From an uncultured Selenomonadales bacterium (GTDB taxonomy: Bacteria; Bacillota; Negativicutes; Selenomonadales; Selenomonadaceae), in the NCBI GenBank assembly GCA_937901445.1, contig CALDHY010000017.1, forward strand, positions 1 through 63,924: a DNA stretch of 63,924 bases, written 5' to 3'. The notes beneath the pieces were generated by a model that made no database searches, was not told where the DNA came from, and saw only the letters and a list, made by a program, of their open reading frames with translations. Positions 18,007 through 27,246 of this stretch are shown here, piece after piece (within the stretch, counting starts at the first letter, position 1; each line of letters begins with the position of its first letter). Position numbers and translations under genes: made by a program.

Positions 18007-19521
18007 TCATGCCCGGCTGCCCGTTTCCGGGTGCCCCTGCCTGCTCCGTCCGGCATCTATCCTGAGGAAAATGAAGAGCAGGATGGTGAAACCCCAGAGC
18101 GACGAGCCGCCATAGCTGAAGAAGGGCAGGGGGATGCCGATGACGGGGGTCAGGCCGAGTACCATCCCGACGTTGATGAAGACGTGGAAGAGGAAGATGC
18201 TCAGCACGCAGTACCCATAGACGCGGCCAAACGTGTATGGCTGTCTCTCGGCCAGATGCAGGAGGCGGAGGATGAGCGAGAGGAAGAGCAGCAGCACGAC
18301 GGCACAGCCGATGAAGCCCTCCTCCTCGCCTACGGTGCAGAAGATGAAGTCGGTGTCCTGCTCCGGCACGTATTTGAGCTTCGTCTGAGTGCCGTTCAGG
18401 AAGCCCTTGCCCTCAAGCCCGCCCGAGCCGATGGCAATTTTGGCCTGTATGACATTGTAGCCCACGCCGCGAGGGTCGTCCTTCAGCCCGAGCAGGACCT
18501 GGATGCGCGTCTGCTGGTGCGGCTTCAGGATGTTGTTCATCGCGAAGTCCGAGCAGTAGTGGAAGGCGAGGCTTCCCAGCGTGAAGAGGGCAATGAGGGC
18601 GTAGGGCAGGGCGCGGTCTCGAAGCGAGAGGTAGAGCAGATAGAGCACCGCCGACGCGCCGACGGCCACCATCACCCACACGGCATTGAAGGGATAGACG
18701 AAGCGCGAGACCAGCACGGCACTGGCAGACAATGCCAGCCCCCACCATAGCGGTGTGACCTGCCGCTTCCCTTTCGCCGAAGGCGAGGAGAGGCTCAGCA
18801 CAAGCCCAAGGGTGAAGACCTGGATGAGCAGCATGACCAGTCCCTCCCCCAGACTCATCTGCTCCACGCCCCATAGCGGTTCGTCGGCAAAGCGCACGCC
18901 CACCACGAAGTACACCACGGCGGCTATGGCTGCAAAAAGGATGTAGCCGGGCATTCCCTCGCGGTAGAGCATCAGGAAGAGCGCACTGTAGACGAGTGCG
19001 CTCCCCGTCTCTTTCTGCATGATAATCAAAGCCATCGGGACGGCTATCAGGACAGCGCAGATAATAAAGTCGCGCCAGTTCCGCACGTCGAAGCCGTAGG
19101 TGCTTATCACTTTCGCCAGGCAGAGCGACACGCCGAACTTCGCAAACTCGGCAGGCTGCACACTGAAGTTGCCTATCTTTATCCAGGAGAGCGACCCCTT
19201 GATGTCGTGGGCAAGGAGAGGCGTGACGAATAGCAGGACCAGGAACCCTATATATATAATGTAGGAGAGCGACTCGATGAGGCGGTCGTCGGTCATGAGG
19301 ATGAGCATGGCAAGCAGGAGCGACGTGCCTATCCAGACTATCTGCATGCCGCTTCGGGTAGAGAAGTCGAGGATGCCCGCCGTCTGGTCGAAGTCGTAGC
19401 AGGCACCGCACACGCTCATCCAGCCCAGTGCCAGCAGCACCACATAGATGAAGATGGTCAGCCAGTCGACAGCCCCCCAGAGCGAGGGCACCTTCTTTTC
19501 CTTCGTCTTATTATTGCTCAT
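18007..19521 (-). CDS. rodA: rod shape-determining protein RodA (SEDS glycosyltransferase)
   Basis: This polytopic membrane protein polymerises peptidoglycan glycan strands with a class B penicillin-binding protein during elongation. It shows about ten membrane helices and the family signatures GSLSWIKIGNFSVQPAEFAK and, near the C-terminus, GLTPVIGIPLPFFSYGGSS. At 504 residues it is in the range of Bacteroidetes RodA. In that phylum mrdA (PBP2) normally stands directly upstream. Here the sequence changes character within 60 bp of the start codon, so the operon is cut by the junction. Confidence 0.93.
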   Translation of the reverse strand: MSNNKTKEKKVPSLWGAVDWLTIFIYVVLLALGWMSVCGACYDFDQTAGILDFSTRSGMQIVWIGTSLLLAMLILMTDDRLIESLSYIIYIGFLVLLFVTPLLAHDIKGSLSWIKIGNFSVQPAEFAKFGVSLCLAKVISTYGFDVRNWRDFIICAVLIAVPMALIIMQKETGSALVYSALFLMLYREGMPGYILFAAIAAVVYFVVGVRFADEPLWGVEQMSLGEGLVMLLIQVFTLGLVLSLSSPSAKGKRQVTPLWWGLALSASAVLVSRFVYPFNAVWVMVAVGASAVLYLLYLSLRDRALPYALIALFTLGSLAFHYCSDFAMNNILKPHQQTRIQVLLGLKDDPRGVGYNVIQAKIAIGSGGLEGKGFLNGTQTKLKYVPEQDTDFIFCTVGEEEGFIGCAVVLLLFLSLILRLLHLAERQPYTFGRVYGYCVLSIFLFHVFINVGMVLGLTPVIGIPLPFFSYGGSSLWGFTILLFIFLRIDAGRSRQGHPETGSRA

Positions 19522-19524
19522 GAT

Positions 19525-19577
19525 ATTCCCTAATCCCTTAATCTCTATTCCCTAATCCCTATTCCCTAGCCCCTAAA
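19525..19577. repeat. degenerate ATTCCCTAATCCCT repeat at the junction
   Basis: Five to six imperfect 7-14-bp copies of CCCTAATCCCTATT run from just after the rodA start to just before the next ribosome site. A similar CCTTAATCCTTAA array lies in piece 2 at 59,525-59,612. Low-complexity sequence shared between genomes is a plausible assembly join point. Confidence 0.7.
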
Positions 19578-19594
19578 AATGGGAGGTTTTCATT

Positions 19595-21677
19595 TTGAAA
19601 GCAAAGTACAAGAAACTTTTATTGGCAAGTGTCACAGTTGGCGTAATGACGCCGTTTTTAACGGAGGGGGGTAGTTCGCGCCGAAGAGGCGTCCAATGTT
19701 ACTAAAACTGTAACTGCCGATAATTATGAAGGCGGCACTATTAATGGCGGCTATTCTGAAACGGCAGATGCTTCAGATAATAATTTGACTGTTGAAAATT
19801 TAACTGTTACAGGTGATAGGTTTATAAATGCCGGTTATAGTTCCGCTGCAAGCACAGATAGAAATACTGTTACTGTAAAAAATGTAAAAAATATTGGTTT
19901 CTTGCATGCAGGATATGCACAGCGAACAACAAGCTATGATTTAAGCGCAAGCAATAATTTTGTTTACATTTATGACAGCGAAATTTATCACGTTCACGGC
20001 GGGCACGTTCGATACGGGATTTCAAATTATAATGAAGTCAATATGTACAGCGGGGAGATTGAAAATCTTATAGGCGCGGGCTATGCTTATACTGCCGGTG
20101 AAGCAAATTATAATACACTTAATATTTACGGAGGAACTTTGAGTGGAACTGTACAGGGCGGTTATGTTGGTCATAATGACCATACCGACAGGGATAATTG
20201 GGGCAACGGCAATGCTATTGGAAATAAAGTAAATATTTATGGTGGCGAAATTATTGGTACGGTTTACGGTGGCTTTGTCAGAAATAGCGGCGAAGTCAGC
20301 AACAATGAGATTCATATTTATAATAATCCTACTTTGAGTGACGCTTATTTGTACGCGGGTTATTTGGGCGGCAATACCAATTTATACGGCTACGGCAATT
20401 CTTTAAATATTCATACCGCAGGAATTACCGCAAAAAATATTGGCGGCTTCGACATTTTAAATTATTATCTGCCGGATTCAGTCAAAAACGGCGATACTGT
20501 TTTAACATTGACTGACGGCACGACAAATTTAAGCTTAACCAAAATTGGCGTGTACAGTACAAATAATTCAGAATTGGAAAAAGGCGATTCATTTAATCTT
20601 TTATACAACGACAATACTATAAGCATTTCAGATCAAACGCTTGCAAATGCTGAAGATACCGTCCTGCACAAAGGAGCTACTTTGACTTACGATTTAGATA
20701 TTGGACTTTCCGACGATGAAAAAGCCCTTGTTGCAACTGTCGGCGATGGAAAATTAAATCCTATTCCAATGCCGCCTCTACCAACTCCTGAACCTCCGCC
20801 TGTTCCTATCGAACATTTTAATTTTGACGATGAAGGAATTAGCAGCTTTTTCAATGATATTGATACAGACTGGACAATTTTTGGAGATTACGGCGGCGGT
20901 CCTATGCGCTACAAAGTCAACAACGGACACATTGACACTACCAATCAAAATGTAGATTTGGGCGCGGCAAGAAAATTGGGCAATTCAAACGGTTTAATGA
21001 CGCTTGCTCCAATTATCGACTACCAAAATACAAACTACGACAGCTATTTAAATGACGGCACACGCGCACGCGGCAATTCAAGATATACCGGCGGCGGCTT
21101 CGTCCTTCGCAATTTGAATCGTAACGGCTTTTACTATGAAGGCAGTTTTCGCGCAGGCAGAAATAAAGTTGATTTTGCCTCTGAAGATTTAGATACTACC
21201 GGAATGTTCGGCACTGTGACTTATGACGCCTCTCAAACAATTTTGAACGGACACTTGAAACTTGGTAAATATATTCGTTTCGACAAAAATAATTTGCTGG
21301 ATATTTACGGCTTTTACTATCATACTCATCAAGGCGGTACAAATGCAGATTTATCAAGCGGCGAGCATTACGATTTTTCTTCTGCAAACGCGGGCAGGGC
21401 GCGTATTGGTTATCGCTTGACAACTCGTATAAGCAGAATCAGCCAAGTTTATACAGGGCTTGCCTATCAATTTGAACATAACAGCGGCGTTAAAGCAACT
21501 TACAAAGGTTACAGCACGTCCGGCGAAAGTCACAACGGCTCAAGCGGAATGTTAGAAATTGGATGGGTTATTAAGCCGCTCAAAGAAAATCCATGGGCAG
21601 TGAATATTAATGCAACGGGCTGGATTGGCAACCAAAGCGGCGTTAAAGCATTCGCTAAAATTCAAAAATCTTTCTAA
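19595..21677 (+). CDS. autotransporter adhesin-like protein, frameshifted at a G6 tract
   Basis: TTG 19,595, 8 bp after GGGAGG (19,581-19,586), starts a signal peptide MKAKYKKLLLASVTVGVM. The rest of the protein is in another frame: VRAEEASNVTKTVTADNYEG and onward to the stop at 21,677. The switch falls at a run of six G (19,666-19,671); one G fewer joins both parts. The passenger repeats short strands such as NTLNIYGG and NKVNIYGGEI, as in beta-helix adhesins. A Pro-rich linker leads to a C-terminal beta-barrel (about the last 270 residues) ending in Phe. It is either a phase-variable gene in the OFF state or a sequence error. Without the shift, translation could begin only at ATG 19,785. 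Confidence 0.85.
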
Positions 21678-21700
21678 AAAAATTTGAACGGAAAAATTTT

Positions 21701-21727
21701 ATCGCTCTGCAACGGGCGATTTTTTTT
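21701..21727 (+). terminator. intrinsic terminator after the autotransporter
   Basis: ATCGC (21,701-21,705) pairs with GCGAT (21,716-21,720), followed by eight T. Confidence 0.65.
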
Positions 21728-21735
21728 ATTTTCAG

Positions 21736-21744
21736 TGATATAAT
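21736..21744 (+). promoter_or_regulatory. extended -10 promoter of the deaminase gene
   Basis: TGATATAAT gives TG one base before a perfect TATAAT (21,739-21,744), 38 bp before the first start codon. No clear -35 box is seen, and extended -10 promoters need none. Confidence 0.55.
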
Positions 21745-21781
21745 TTATCAAGTTACAAAAAATTTTAAAGGAGTTTACTTT

Positions 21782-23149
21782 ATGGAAATTACACGGCGAG
21801 AATTTTTAAACTTGACGGCGGGCGCGGTTGCTCTTACAATGTTTCCAAATTTTGCTATTGGAGGTAAAAAAATGCAAACTGTTATAAAAAATGTGCAAGT
21901 GCTTAAGCCGAACGGCGAAGTTGTAACTTCAAATATTTTTATCAGCGGCGATAAAATTTCAAAAATCGATAATTCCAACTTCGACGCCAAAAATTTTACA
22001 GTGATTGACGGGCGCGGAAAATTCGCCGTACCCGGTTTTATTAACGCTCACACTCACGCCTCAATGACTTTGCTTAGAAGTTACGCCGACGATTTAGCTT
22101 TAATGGATTGGCTTAACAAGCATATTTGGCCAATCGAAGCGAAAATGAAACGCAAAGATATTCGCGTTGGCGCGGAACTTGCCGCCGTCGAAATGATTAA
22201 AAGCGGTACTACAACTTTCATGGATATGTATGGTCCGAATATGGAAGAAGTCGCGCAGGTTGTCGAAAAATCCGGAATGCGTGGCGTTTTGTGTCGCGGC
22301 TTGATTGGAATTTTTGACGGCGATGAAAAACTTGCAACCAATGTTGAACTTTTCAAAAATTGGAACGGCAAGGCTGACGGCAGAATTAAAGTTATGTTTG
22401 GACCGCACGCAATTTACACTTGCCCGCCCGCGTATCTTAAAAAAGTTGCTGAAACCGCAGGAAGTTTAGGAGCGGAAATTCACATTCATATGAATGAAAC
22501 GCTTGACGAAATTAACGGCTGTATCAAAGATTACGGCAAGCGTCCTTTTGAAGTTGTCGAAGAAACCGGCTTGTTTGATTTGGGAACTTTGGCGGCGCAC
22601 TGCGTACATTTGAGCGATAACGAAATTGAAATTATCAAAAATAAAAAAATCCGCGTTGCACATAATCCCGGCAGTAATATGAAATTGGCGAGCGGAATTG
22701 CGCCGGTTCCAAAACTTTTAAAAGAAGGCGTTGTAGTAGGATTGGGCACTGACGGCGCGTCAAGCAACAACAATCTTGATATGTTGGAAGAAATTCGACT
22801 TGCCGCACTTTTACATAAAGTTGACACGTTTAACCCGTTGGAAATTCCCGCGTTTGAAGCTGTCAAAATGGCTACAGAATACGGCGCGGCGGCTGTTGGT
22901 ATTTCTGATATTGGCAAGCTTGAGGCGGGTTACAAGGCAGATATAATTCTTTTCGATATGAGCGGTGCAGAGTGGCAACCTTGCTACAATCCCGTTTCGC
23001 TTATGGTTTATTCTGCAAATTCGTCTTCAGTCGATACGGTTATTGTTGACGGCAAAATTTTAATGCAGAATCGTGAATTGAAAACCCTTGACGAAGAAAA
23101 AATTATCGCAGAATTTAAATCCTGCGCAGATAAATTAACCGGCAAATAA
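21782..23149 (+). CDS. amidohydrolase, 5-methylthioadenosine/S-adenosylhomocysteine deaminase-like, with Tat-type leader
   Basis: The enzyme should deaminate MTA/SAH or related adenosine compounds. Metal and active-site motifs are in place: FINAHTHASM, IHIHMNE, LAAHCVHL and GLGTDGASSNNNLD. The N-terminus TRREFLNLTAGAVALTMF resembles a twin-arginine signal, unusual because these enzymes are normally cytoplasmic. A second start, ATG 21,872 (MQTVIKNV), has its own GGAGGT at 21,860-21,865, 6 bp upstream, and begins where ordinary family members begin. Both an exported and a cytoplasmic form are therefore possible. The first start has AAAGGAG at 21,767. Confidence 0.9.
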   Translation: MEITRREFLNLTAGAVALTMFPNFAIGGKKMQTVIKNVQVLKPNGEVVTSNIFISGDKISKIDNSNFDAKNFTVIDGRGKFAVPGFINAHTHASMTLLRSYADDLALMDWLNKHIWPIEAKMKRKDIRVGAELAAVEMIKSGTTTFMDMYGPNMEEVAQVVEKSGMRGVLCRGLIGIFDGDEKLATNVELFKNWNGKADGRIKVMFGPHAIYTCPPAYLKKVAETAGSLGAEIHIHMNETLDEINGCIKDYGKRPFEVVEETGLFDLGTLAAHCVHLSDNEIEIIKNKKIRVAHNPGSNMKLASGIAPVPKLLKEGVVVGLGTDGASSNNNLDMLEEIRLAALLHKVDTFNPLEIPAFEAVKMATEYGAAAVGISDIGKLEAGYKADIILFDMSGAEWQPCYNPVSLMVYSANSSSVDTVIVDGKILMQNRELKTLDEEKIIAEFKSCADKLTGK

Positions 23150-23157
23150 TTTTTTTT

Positions 23158-23181
23158 ACGGCGGCGAAAAGCCGCTTTTTT
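23158..23181 (+). terminator. intrinsic terminator of the deaminase gene
   Basis: GCGGC-GAAAA-GCCGC (23,161-23,175) followed by T6. The A-run before it may let it serve the convergent RNA genes as well. Confidence 0.7.
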
Positions 23182-23194
23182 ATTTTGAAACTAA

Positions 23195-23344
23195 AAAATC
23201 CCGGATGTCAACGCAAAAACCCGACCCCTAACTCCGAAGCCTACCGCGCTACAATGGACTCTCGTTGCTGCGTATGCCCTGGCGAGATTGTCAGTACGGG
23301 TGAATTGTTCGGAAGAATCGAGTTCCTGCGTTCACAGCCGGAAC
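23195..23344 (-). ncRNA. ffs: signal recognition particle RNA (small bacterial type)
   Basis: Read on the minus strand, the whole segment folds as one rod: UCCGG near the 5' end pairs with CCGGG before the final U-run, AACGCA with UGCGUU, UCCGAA with UUCGGA, ACAAU with AUUGU, and UCUCG with CGAGA. The tip CGCCAGG-GCAUACGC-AGCAACG matches the SRP domain IV internal loop (CAGG facing AGCA), which binds Ffh. The apical stem-loop is 8 nt instead of the usual 10 or so. It lies just downstream of tRNA-Ser, a common neighbour of ffs in Firmicutes. Exact ends are estimated. Confidence 0.75.
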
Positions 23345-23362
23345 TTTATTTGCAAAAAAATA

Positions 23363-23454
23363 TGGCGGAAAGTGAGGGATTCGAACCCTCGAGACGCTAT
23401 CAACGCCTACACGATTTCCAGTCGTGCTCCTTCGACCAACTCGGACAACTTTCC
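23363..23454 (-). tRNA. tRNA-Ser (GGA anticodon)
   Basis: Minus-strand reading gives acceptor GGAAAGU paired with ACUUUCC, discriminator G and an encoded CCA. The anticodon loop is CUGGAAA, with a long variable arm (class II) and T-loop GGUUCGAAUCC. The anticodon GGA reads UCC and UCU. It shares a promoter with the SRP RNA gene that follows. Confidence 0.95.
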
Positions 23455-23467
23455 GTGCAACGCACGT

Positions 23468-23496
23468 AATATACCACTTAAATAATTTTATGTCAA
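23468..23496 (-). promoter_or_regulatory. sigma70 promoter of tRNA-Ser and ffs
   Basis: On the minus strand TTGACA (23,496-23,491), a 17-nt spacer and TATATT (23,473-23,468) stand 14 bp before the tRNA 5' end. Confidence 0.8.
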
Positions 23497-23576
23497 GAAA
23501 ATTTTATTTTTTAAAGGGTTTTATCTGCAAGAGTAGAAATTTTACGGAAATATTTTTGTTAATTGGAAGTAATAAA

Positions 23577-23690
23577 TTGAAATTATACATAGCCGAAAAG
23601 CCTTCAATGGCGCGGGAAATTGCCGCCTGCCTGAAAAATCCTCAACACGGCAACGGCTTTATAAAAACTTCCGGCGGAGTTTTGGTCTAA
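23577..23690 (+). pseudogene. truncated duplicate of the topB 5' end
   Basis: TTG 23,577, with a GGAAG ribosome site, opens a 37-codon frame that begins MKLYIAEKPSMAREI and matches topB residues 1-35. It then reads VLV and stops. The DNA is nearly identical to 23,800-23,905, with a few silent changes. The remaining topB sequence is missing. It lies 110 bp before the intact gene, so it looks like a partial tandem duplication. Confidence 0.85.
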
Positions 23691-23799
23691 ATACAAATTT
23701 CATTCTATATTAAAATATTTCAAATACGGGATTGTTTAAAAATAAATTTTTTTCGTAAACTGACAGTTAATTTTTAAAAATTAAATTGGAGATGATAAA

Positions 23800-25791
23800 T
23801 TGAAATTATACATAGCCGAAAAGCCGTCAATGGCGCGGGAAATTGCCGCCTGCCTTAAAAATCCTCAACACGGCAACGGCTTTATAAAAACTTCCGGCGG
23901 CGTTGTAACGTGGCTTGTAGGGCACGTTTTGAAACAAGTTGAGCCGGAAACTTACGACGCAAAATATAAAATGTGGCGCGCTGAAGATTTGCCTATTGTT
24001 CCAAAAATTTGGCAGTTGGAAGTTGATCCGAAAACCGCCGAGCAATTCAACATTGTAAAAAAATTAATCAAAGATGCAGATGAAATTGTACACGCCGGCG
24101 ACCCCGACCGTGAAGGGCAACTCTTGGTTGACGAAGTTTTAGATTTTGTAGGAAATAAAAAGCCCGTCAAAAGAATTTTGTTGAACGCACTGGACGAAAC
24201 AAGCATTAAGCGCGCCAATGAAAACCTGCGCGACAACGCCGAATTTTTTAACTTGAAACAATCCGCACTTGCCCGCGCCCGCGCAGATTGGCTTATTGGT
24301 ATGAATCTTTCACGCGCTTATACTTTAGCTGCCCGCCGTTTTGGGCTTAAGGACGTTTTTCCTATCGGCAGAGTTAAAACGCCGACACTTGCACTCGTTG
24401 TTCGTCGTGAACGTGAAATTGTAAATTTTAAGCCTACAGATTTTTTTAATATTTTTGTACAGTTCCAACACGAAAACGGCTCCTTCGTTGCAAAGTGGAA
24501 ACCTAAAGTCGATAAAAAAAATTTCGACAGTGAAGACAGATTAATTAATAAAAGTTTTGCTGAATCATTTTTGGAAAAATTTTCAACGCCGCCGCTTGAC
24601 GGTAAAATTTCAAGTTGCAAAACTACAGAAAAAAAAGAATATCAGCCGTTGCCGTTTTCACTTTCAACTTTGCAAATTGCCGCCGGTAAAATGTTCGGTT
24701 ATTCGCCGCAACAAGTTTTGGACGCCGCGCAGTCTTTGTACGAAAAAAAGCTTACAACCTACCCGCGCTCGGATTGTCAATACTTGCCGACTACTCAATT
24801 TTCTGACGCGCCAAAAATTTTGGGCAACCTTCAAAAAACCGCCGATGAATCACTGAAAAAATTGGTTGTCAACAGCGACGCCAAAATTAAAAGCCCGGCG
24901 TGGAATAACAAAAAAATTTCCGCGCACCACGCAATTATCCCTACAACAAGATTGGCAACCGGCAATTTGTCTGAAATTGAAATCAACATTTACAAACTTA
25001 TCGCCAAAAATTACGCCGTGCAATTTTATCCCGTGCATATTTTTGATGAAACTGTTATTGAAATTACCTACAAGAAAGAAAAATTTTCTGCGCGCGGTAA
25101 AATTGTTAAGCAAATTGGCTGGCATGAATTTTACGTTACAACGCAAAAAAAATCTGATGACGAAGTTTCACAAAATTTGCCGAAAGTTGAAAAGGGCGAC
25201 GCCGTAACTTACAGAAATTCTGAATTTAAAAAAAGTGTAACCAAGCCGCCTGAACGTTTCAGCGCGTCAAGTTTAGTGCAGGGTATGAAAGATATTCATA
25301 AATATGTTAAAAATCCTGAAGTACAACAGCAACTCAAGGACGTTTACGGCATTGGAACGGAGGCAACCCGCGCCGCAATTATCGACGATTTAATTACACG
25401 CGGCTTTTTAAAACCTATGGGCGGCAGAAATAAAAAAGCTCTGCAACCTACCGAAAAAGCCTATATGCTGATTGACTTGTTGCCGGACGAAATAACTTTT
25501 CCCGACGCCACTGCAATTTGGGAAGATAAACTTCATTCAATGAGCGAGGGCGAAGGCACGCTTGAAGAATTTTTGGCGGGACAAGTTCAATTTACCAAAA
25601 GTCTTTGTGCAAAGGCGGCAACTGCAAAACTTCAACCGGCGAAAGGGGCTGTACTTTGCCCGCGTTGTAAAACCGGCGTAATGGTCAAGCGTAAACGTAA
25701 AGACGGCTCGGGCGAATTTTGGGGTTGCAGTAACTATCCTAATTGCAGAATGGCTTGCAATGATTTAAAAGAATTAAATTCTAAAATTTGA
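23800..25791 (+). CDS. topB: DNA topoisomerase III
   Basis: This type IA topoisomerase relaxes and decatenates DNA through a 5'-phosphotyrosine link. It has a Toprim domain (MKLYIAEKPSMAREI, then HAGDPDREGQLL). The catalytic Tyr lies in LTTYPRSDCQYLP, the linker is KTPTLALVVRRE, and a C-terminal zinc finger has CPRC and CSNYPNC. It has 663 residues. The start is TTG, with GGAG 8 bp upstream; the only nearby ATG (23,793) stops after three codons. Topo III is often extra in Firmicutes and mobile elements, but here glmM follows after 17 bp in the same codon style. Confidence 0.93.
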   Translation: MKLYIAEKPSMAREIAACLKNPQHGNGFIKTSGGVVTWLVGHVLKQVEPETYDAKYKMWRAEDLPIVPKIWQLEVDPKTAEQFNIVKKLIKDADEIVHAGDPDREGQLLVDEVLDFVGNKKPVKRILLNALDETSIKRANENLRDNAEFFNLKQSALARARADWLIGMNLSRAYTLAARRFGLKDVFPIGRVKTPTLALVVRREREIVNFKPTDFFNIFVQFQHENGSFVAKWKPKVDKKNFDSEDRLINKSFAESFLEKFSTPPLDGKISSCKTTEKKEYQPLPFSLSTLQIAAGKMFGYSPQQVLDAAQSLYEKKLTTYPRSDCQYLPTTQFSDAPKILGNLQKTADESLKKLVVNSDAKIKSPAWNNKKISAHHAIIPTTRLATGNLSEIEINIYKLIAKNYAVQFYPVHIFDETVIEITYKKEKFSARGKIVKQIGWHEFYVTTQKKSDDEVSQNLPKVEKGDAVTYRNSEFKKSVTKPPERFSASSLVQGMKDIHKYVKNPEVQQQLKDVYGIGTEATRAAIIDDLITRGFLKPMGGRNKKALQPTEKAYMLIDLLPDEITFPDATAIWEDKLHSMSEGEGTLEEFLAGQVQFTKSLCAKAATAKLQPAKGAVLCPRCKTGVMVKRKRKDGSGEFWGCSNYPNCRMACNDLKELNSKI

Positions 25792-25808
25792 AAGGAAGTT
25801 TTTAAAAA

Positions 25809-27158
25809 ATGTCAAGATTATTTGGAACGGACGGAGTACGCGGCGAAGCAAACGTTGAACTACAGCCGGAATTGGCTTACAGATTGGGGCGCGCGGCAAC
25901 TTTATATTTCGGCAAGCGTTCAGAAGATAAACCGAAAATTTTAATTGGGCGCGATACAAGAATTTCCGGCGAAATGTTTGAGGCGGCGTTGACTGCCGGT
26001 ATTTGTTCAGCGGGCGGTCGCGCAGTTTTGGCGGGAATTATTCCAACGCCGGCGGTTGCTTACCTTGTCAAAAAAATTGACGCGGCGGCGGGGATTGTAA
26101 TTTCTGCGTCACATAATCCTTTTTATGACAACGGGATAAAATTTTTTGGCGGCGACGGTTACAAATTGCCTGACGCTGTCGAAGACGAAATTGAAAAAAT
26201 CGTTCGCCAAATTGAATCAGACGATAAATTTATAAAACCGACCGGCGCAAAAATCGGCGACGTTGAATTTCGCCACGACCTTTTGAAAGATTATATTGAC
26301 TTTGTAATTAGTACAACTTCAGAAAGATTTGACGGTATGAAAATTGCGCTGGATTGTGCAAACGGCGCGGCGTATGAGGCAATGCCCGCTGTACTGAAAA
26401 AACTTGGCGCAGAATTGATTTTAATGGGCGATAAACCGAACGGGATTAACATTAACGACGATTGCGGCTCCACGCACATTGAAAATTTGCGGCTTGAAGT
26501 TTTGCGCAAAAAAGCTGATATTGGAATTGCGCACGACGGCGACGCCGACCGCTGCCTTTGCATTGACGAACAGGGAAATTTAATTGACGGCGACCATATT
26601 TTAATTATGTGTGCAAAATTAATGATGGACGTTGACGCCTTGCCGAATAACACTGTTGTTACAACGGTTATGGCGAATATCGGTTTTCGACAGGCTATTG
26701 AAAGTTTAGGCGGGCGTTACGAAATTACTGCTGTTGGTGACAGGTACGTTTTGGAAAATATGCGGGCGAACGGCTACAGATTAGGCGGCGAACAATCGGG
26801 GCACATTATTTTTACAGATTATTCGACAACCGGCGACGGCTTGATTACCGCGTTGCAAGTTTTAACCGCCATGAAAAAATCTAAAAAATCTGCCGCCGAA
26901 CTTAATAAAATGATGACAACTTTTCCGCAAGTGCTGATTAATATTCGTGTCAAAGATAAAAACGCTTACAAGACAGCTGACGCCGTAAAGCGCGCAATTA
27001 CTGAAGGCGAAACTGAACTTGGTACAAGCGGGCGAATTTTAGTGCGTGCGTCCGGCACAGAGCCTTTGATTCGTGTTATGGCTGAAGGTCCCAATAAATT
27101 ACAACTCGATAAAATTTGTAATAAAATTGCCGCCGAAATTGAAAAAGTCAGTTGCTAG
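25809..27158 (+). CDS. glmM: phosphoglucosamine mutase
   Basis: This cytoplasmic enzyme converts glucosamine-6-phosphate to glucosamine-1-phosphate for UDP-GlcNAc, peptidoglycan and LPS synthesis. Motifs include the N-terminal LFGTDGVRGEAN, the phosphoserine loop ISASHNPFYDNGIKFFG, metal loop DGDADRC, sugar-binding GGEQSGHI and phosphate-binding RASGTEPLIRVM. It has 449 residues, normal for the family. ATG 25,809 has GGAAG upstream. A terminator follows. Confidence 0.97.
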   Translation: MSRLFGTDGVRGEANVELQPELAYRLGRAATLYFGKRSEDKPKILIGRDTRISGEMFEAALTAGICSAGGRAVLAGIIPTPAVAYLVKKIDAAAGIVISASHNPFYDNGIKFFGGDGYKLPDAVEDEIEKIVRQIESDDKFIKPTGAKIGDVEFRHDLLKDYIDFVISTTSERFDGMKIALDCANGAAYEAMPAVLKKLGAELILMGDKPNGININDDCGSTHIENLRLEVLRKKADIGIAHDGDADRCLCIDEQGNLIDGDHILIMCAKLMMDVDALPNNTVVTTVMANIGFRQAIESLGGRYEITAVGDRYVLENMRANGYRLGGEQSGHIIFTDYSTTGDGLITALQVLTAMKKSKKSAAELNKMMTTFPQVLINIRVKDKNAYKTADAVKRAITEGETELGTSGRILVRASGTEPLIRVMAEGPNKLQLDKICNKIAAEIEKVSC

Positions 27159-27199
27159 AATTAAAAAAATTGCGCGACAAATTTCCGGAAAATATTTAA

Positions 27200-27246
27200 A
27201 ATCAGCAGTTCAAGTAAACAAAAAACTTGGGCGGCTGATTTTTTTT
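27200..27246 (+). terminator. intrinsic terminator after glmM
   Basis: AATCAGC (27,200-27,206) pairs with GCTGATT (27,234-27,240). An inner CAAGT/ACTTG stem extends it and a run of T follows. It separates glmM from the restriction cassette. Confidence 0.75.

Noticed and set aside
19579..19674. ATG 19,579 as start of the autotransporter
   Set aside because: It reads a short frame ending at TAG 19,672 with no signal peptide; TTG 19,595 gives a good signal and ribosome spacing.
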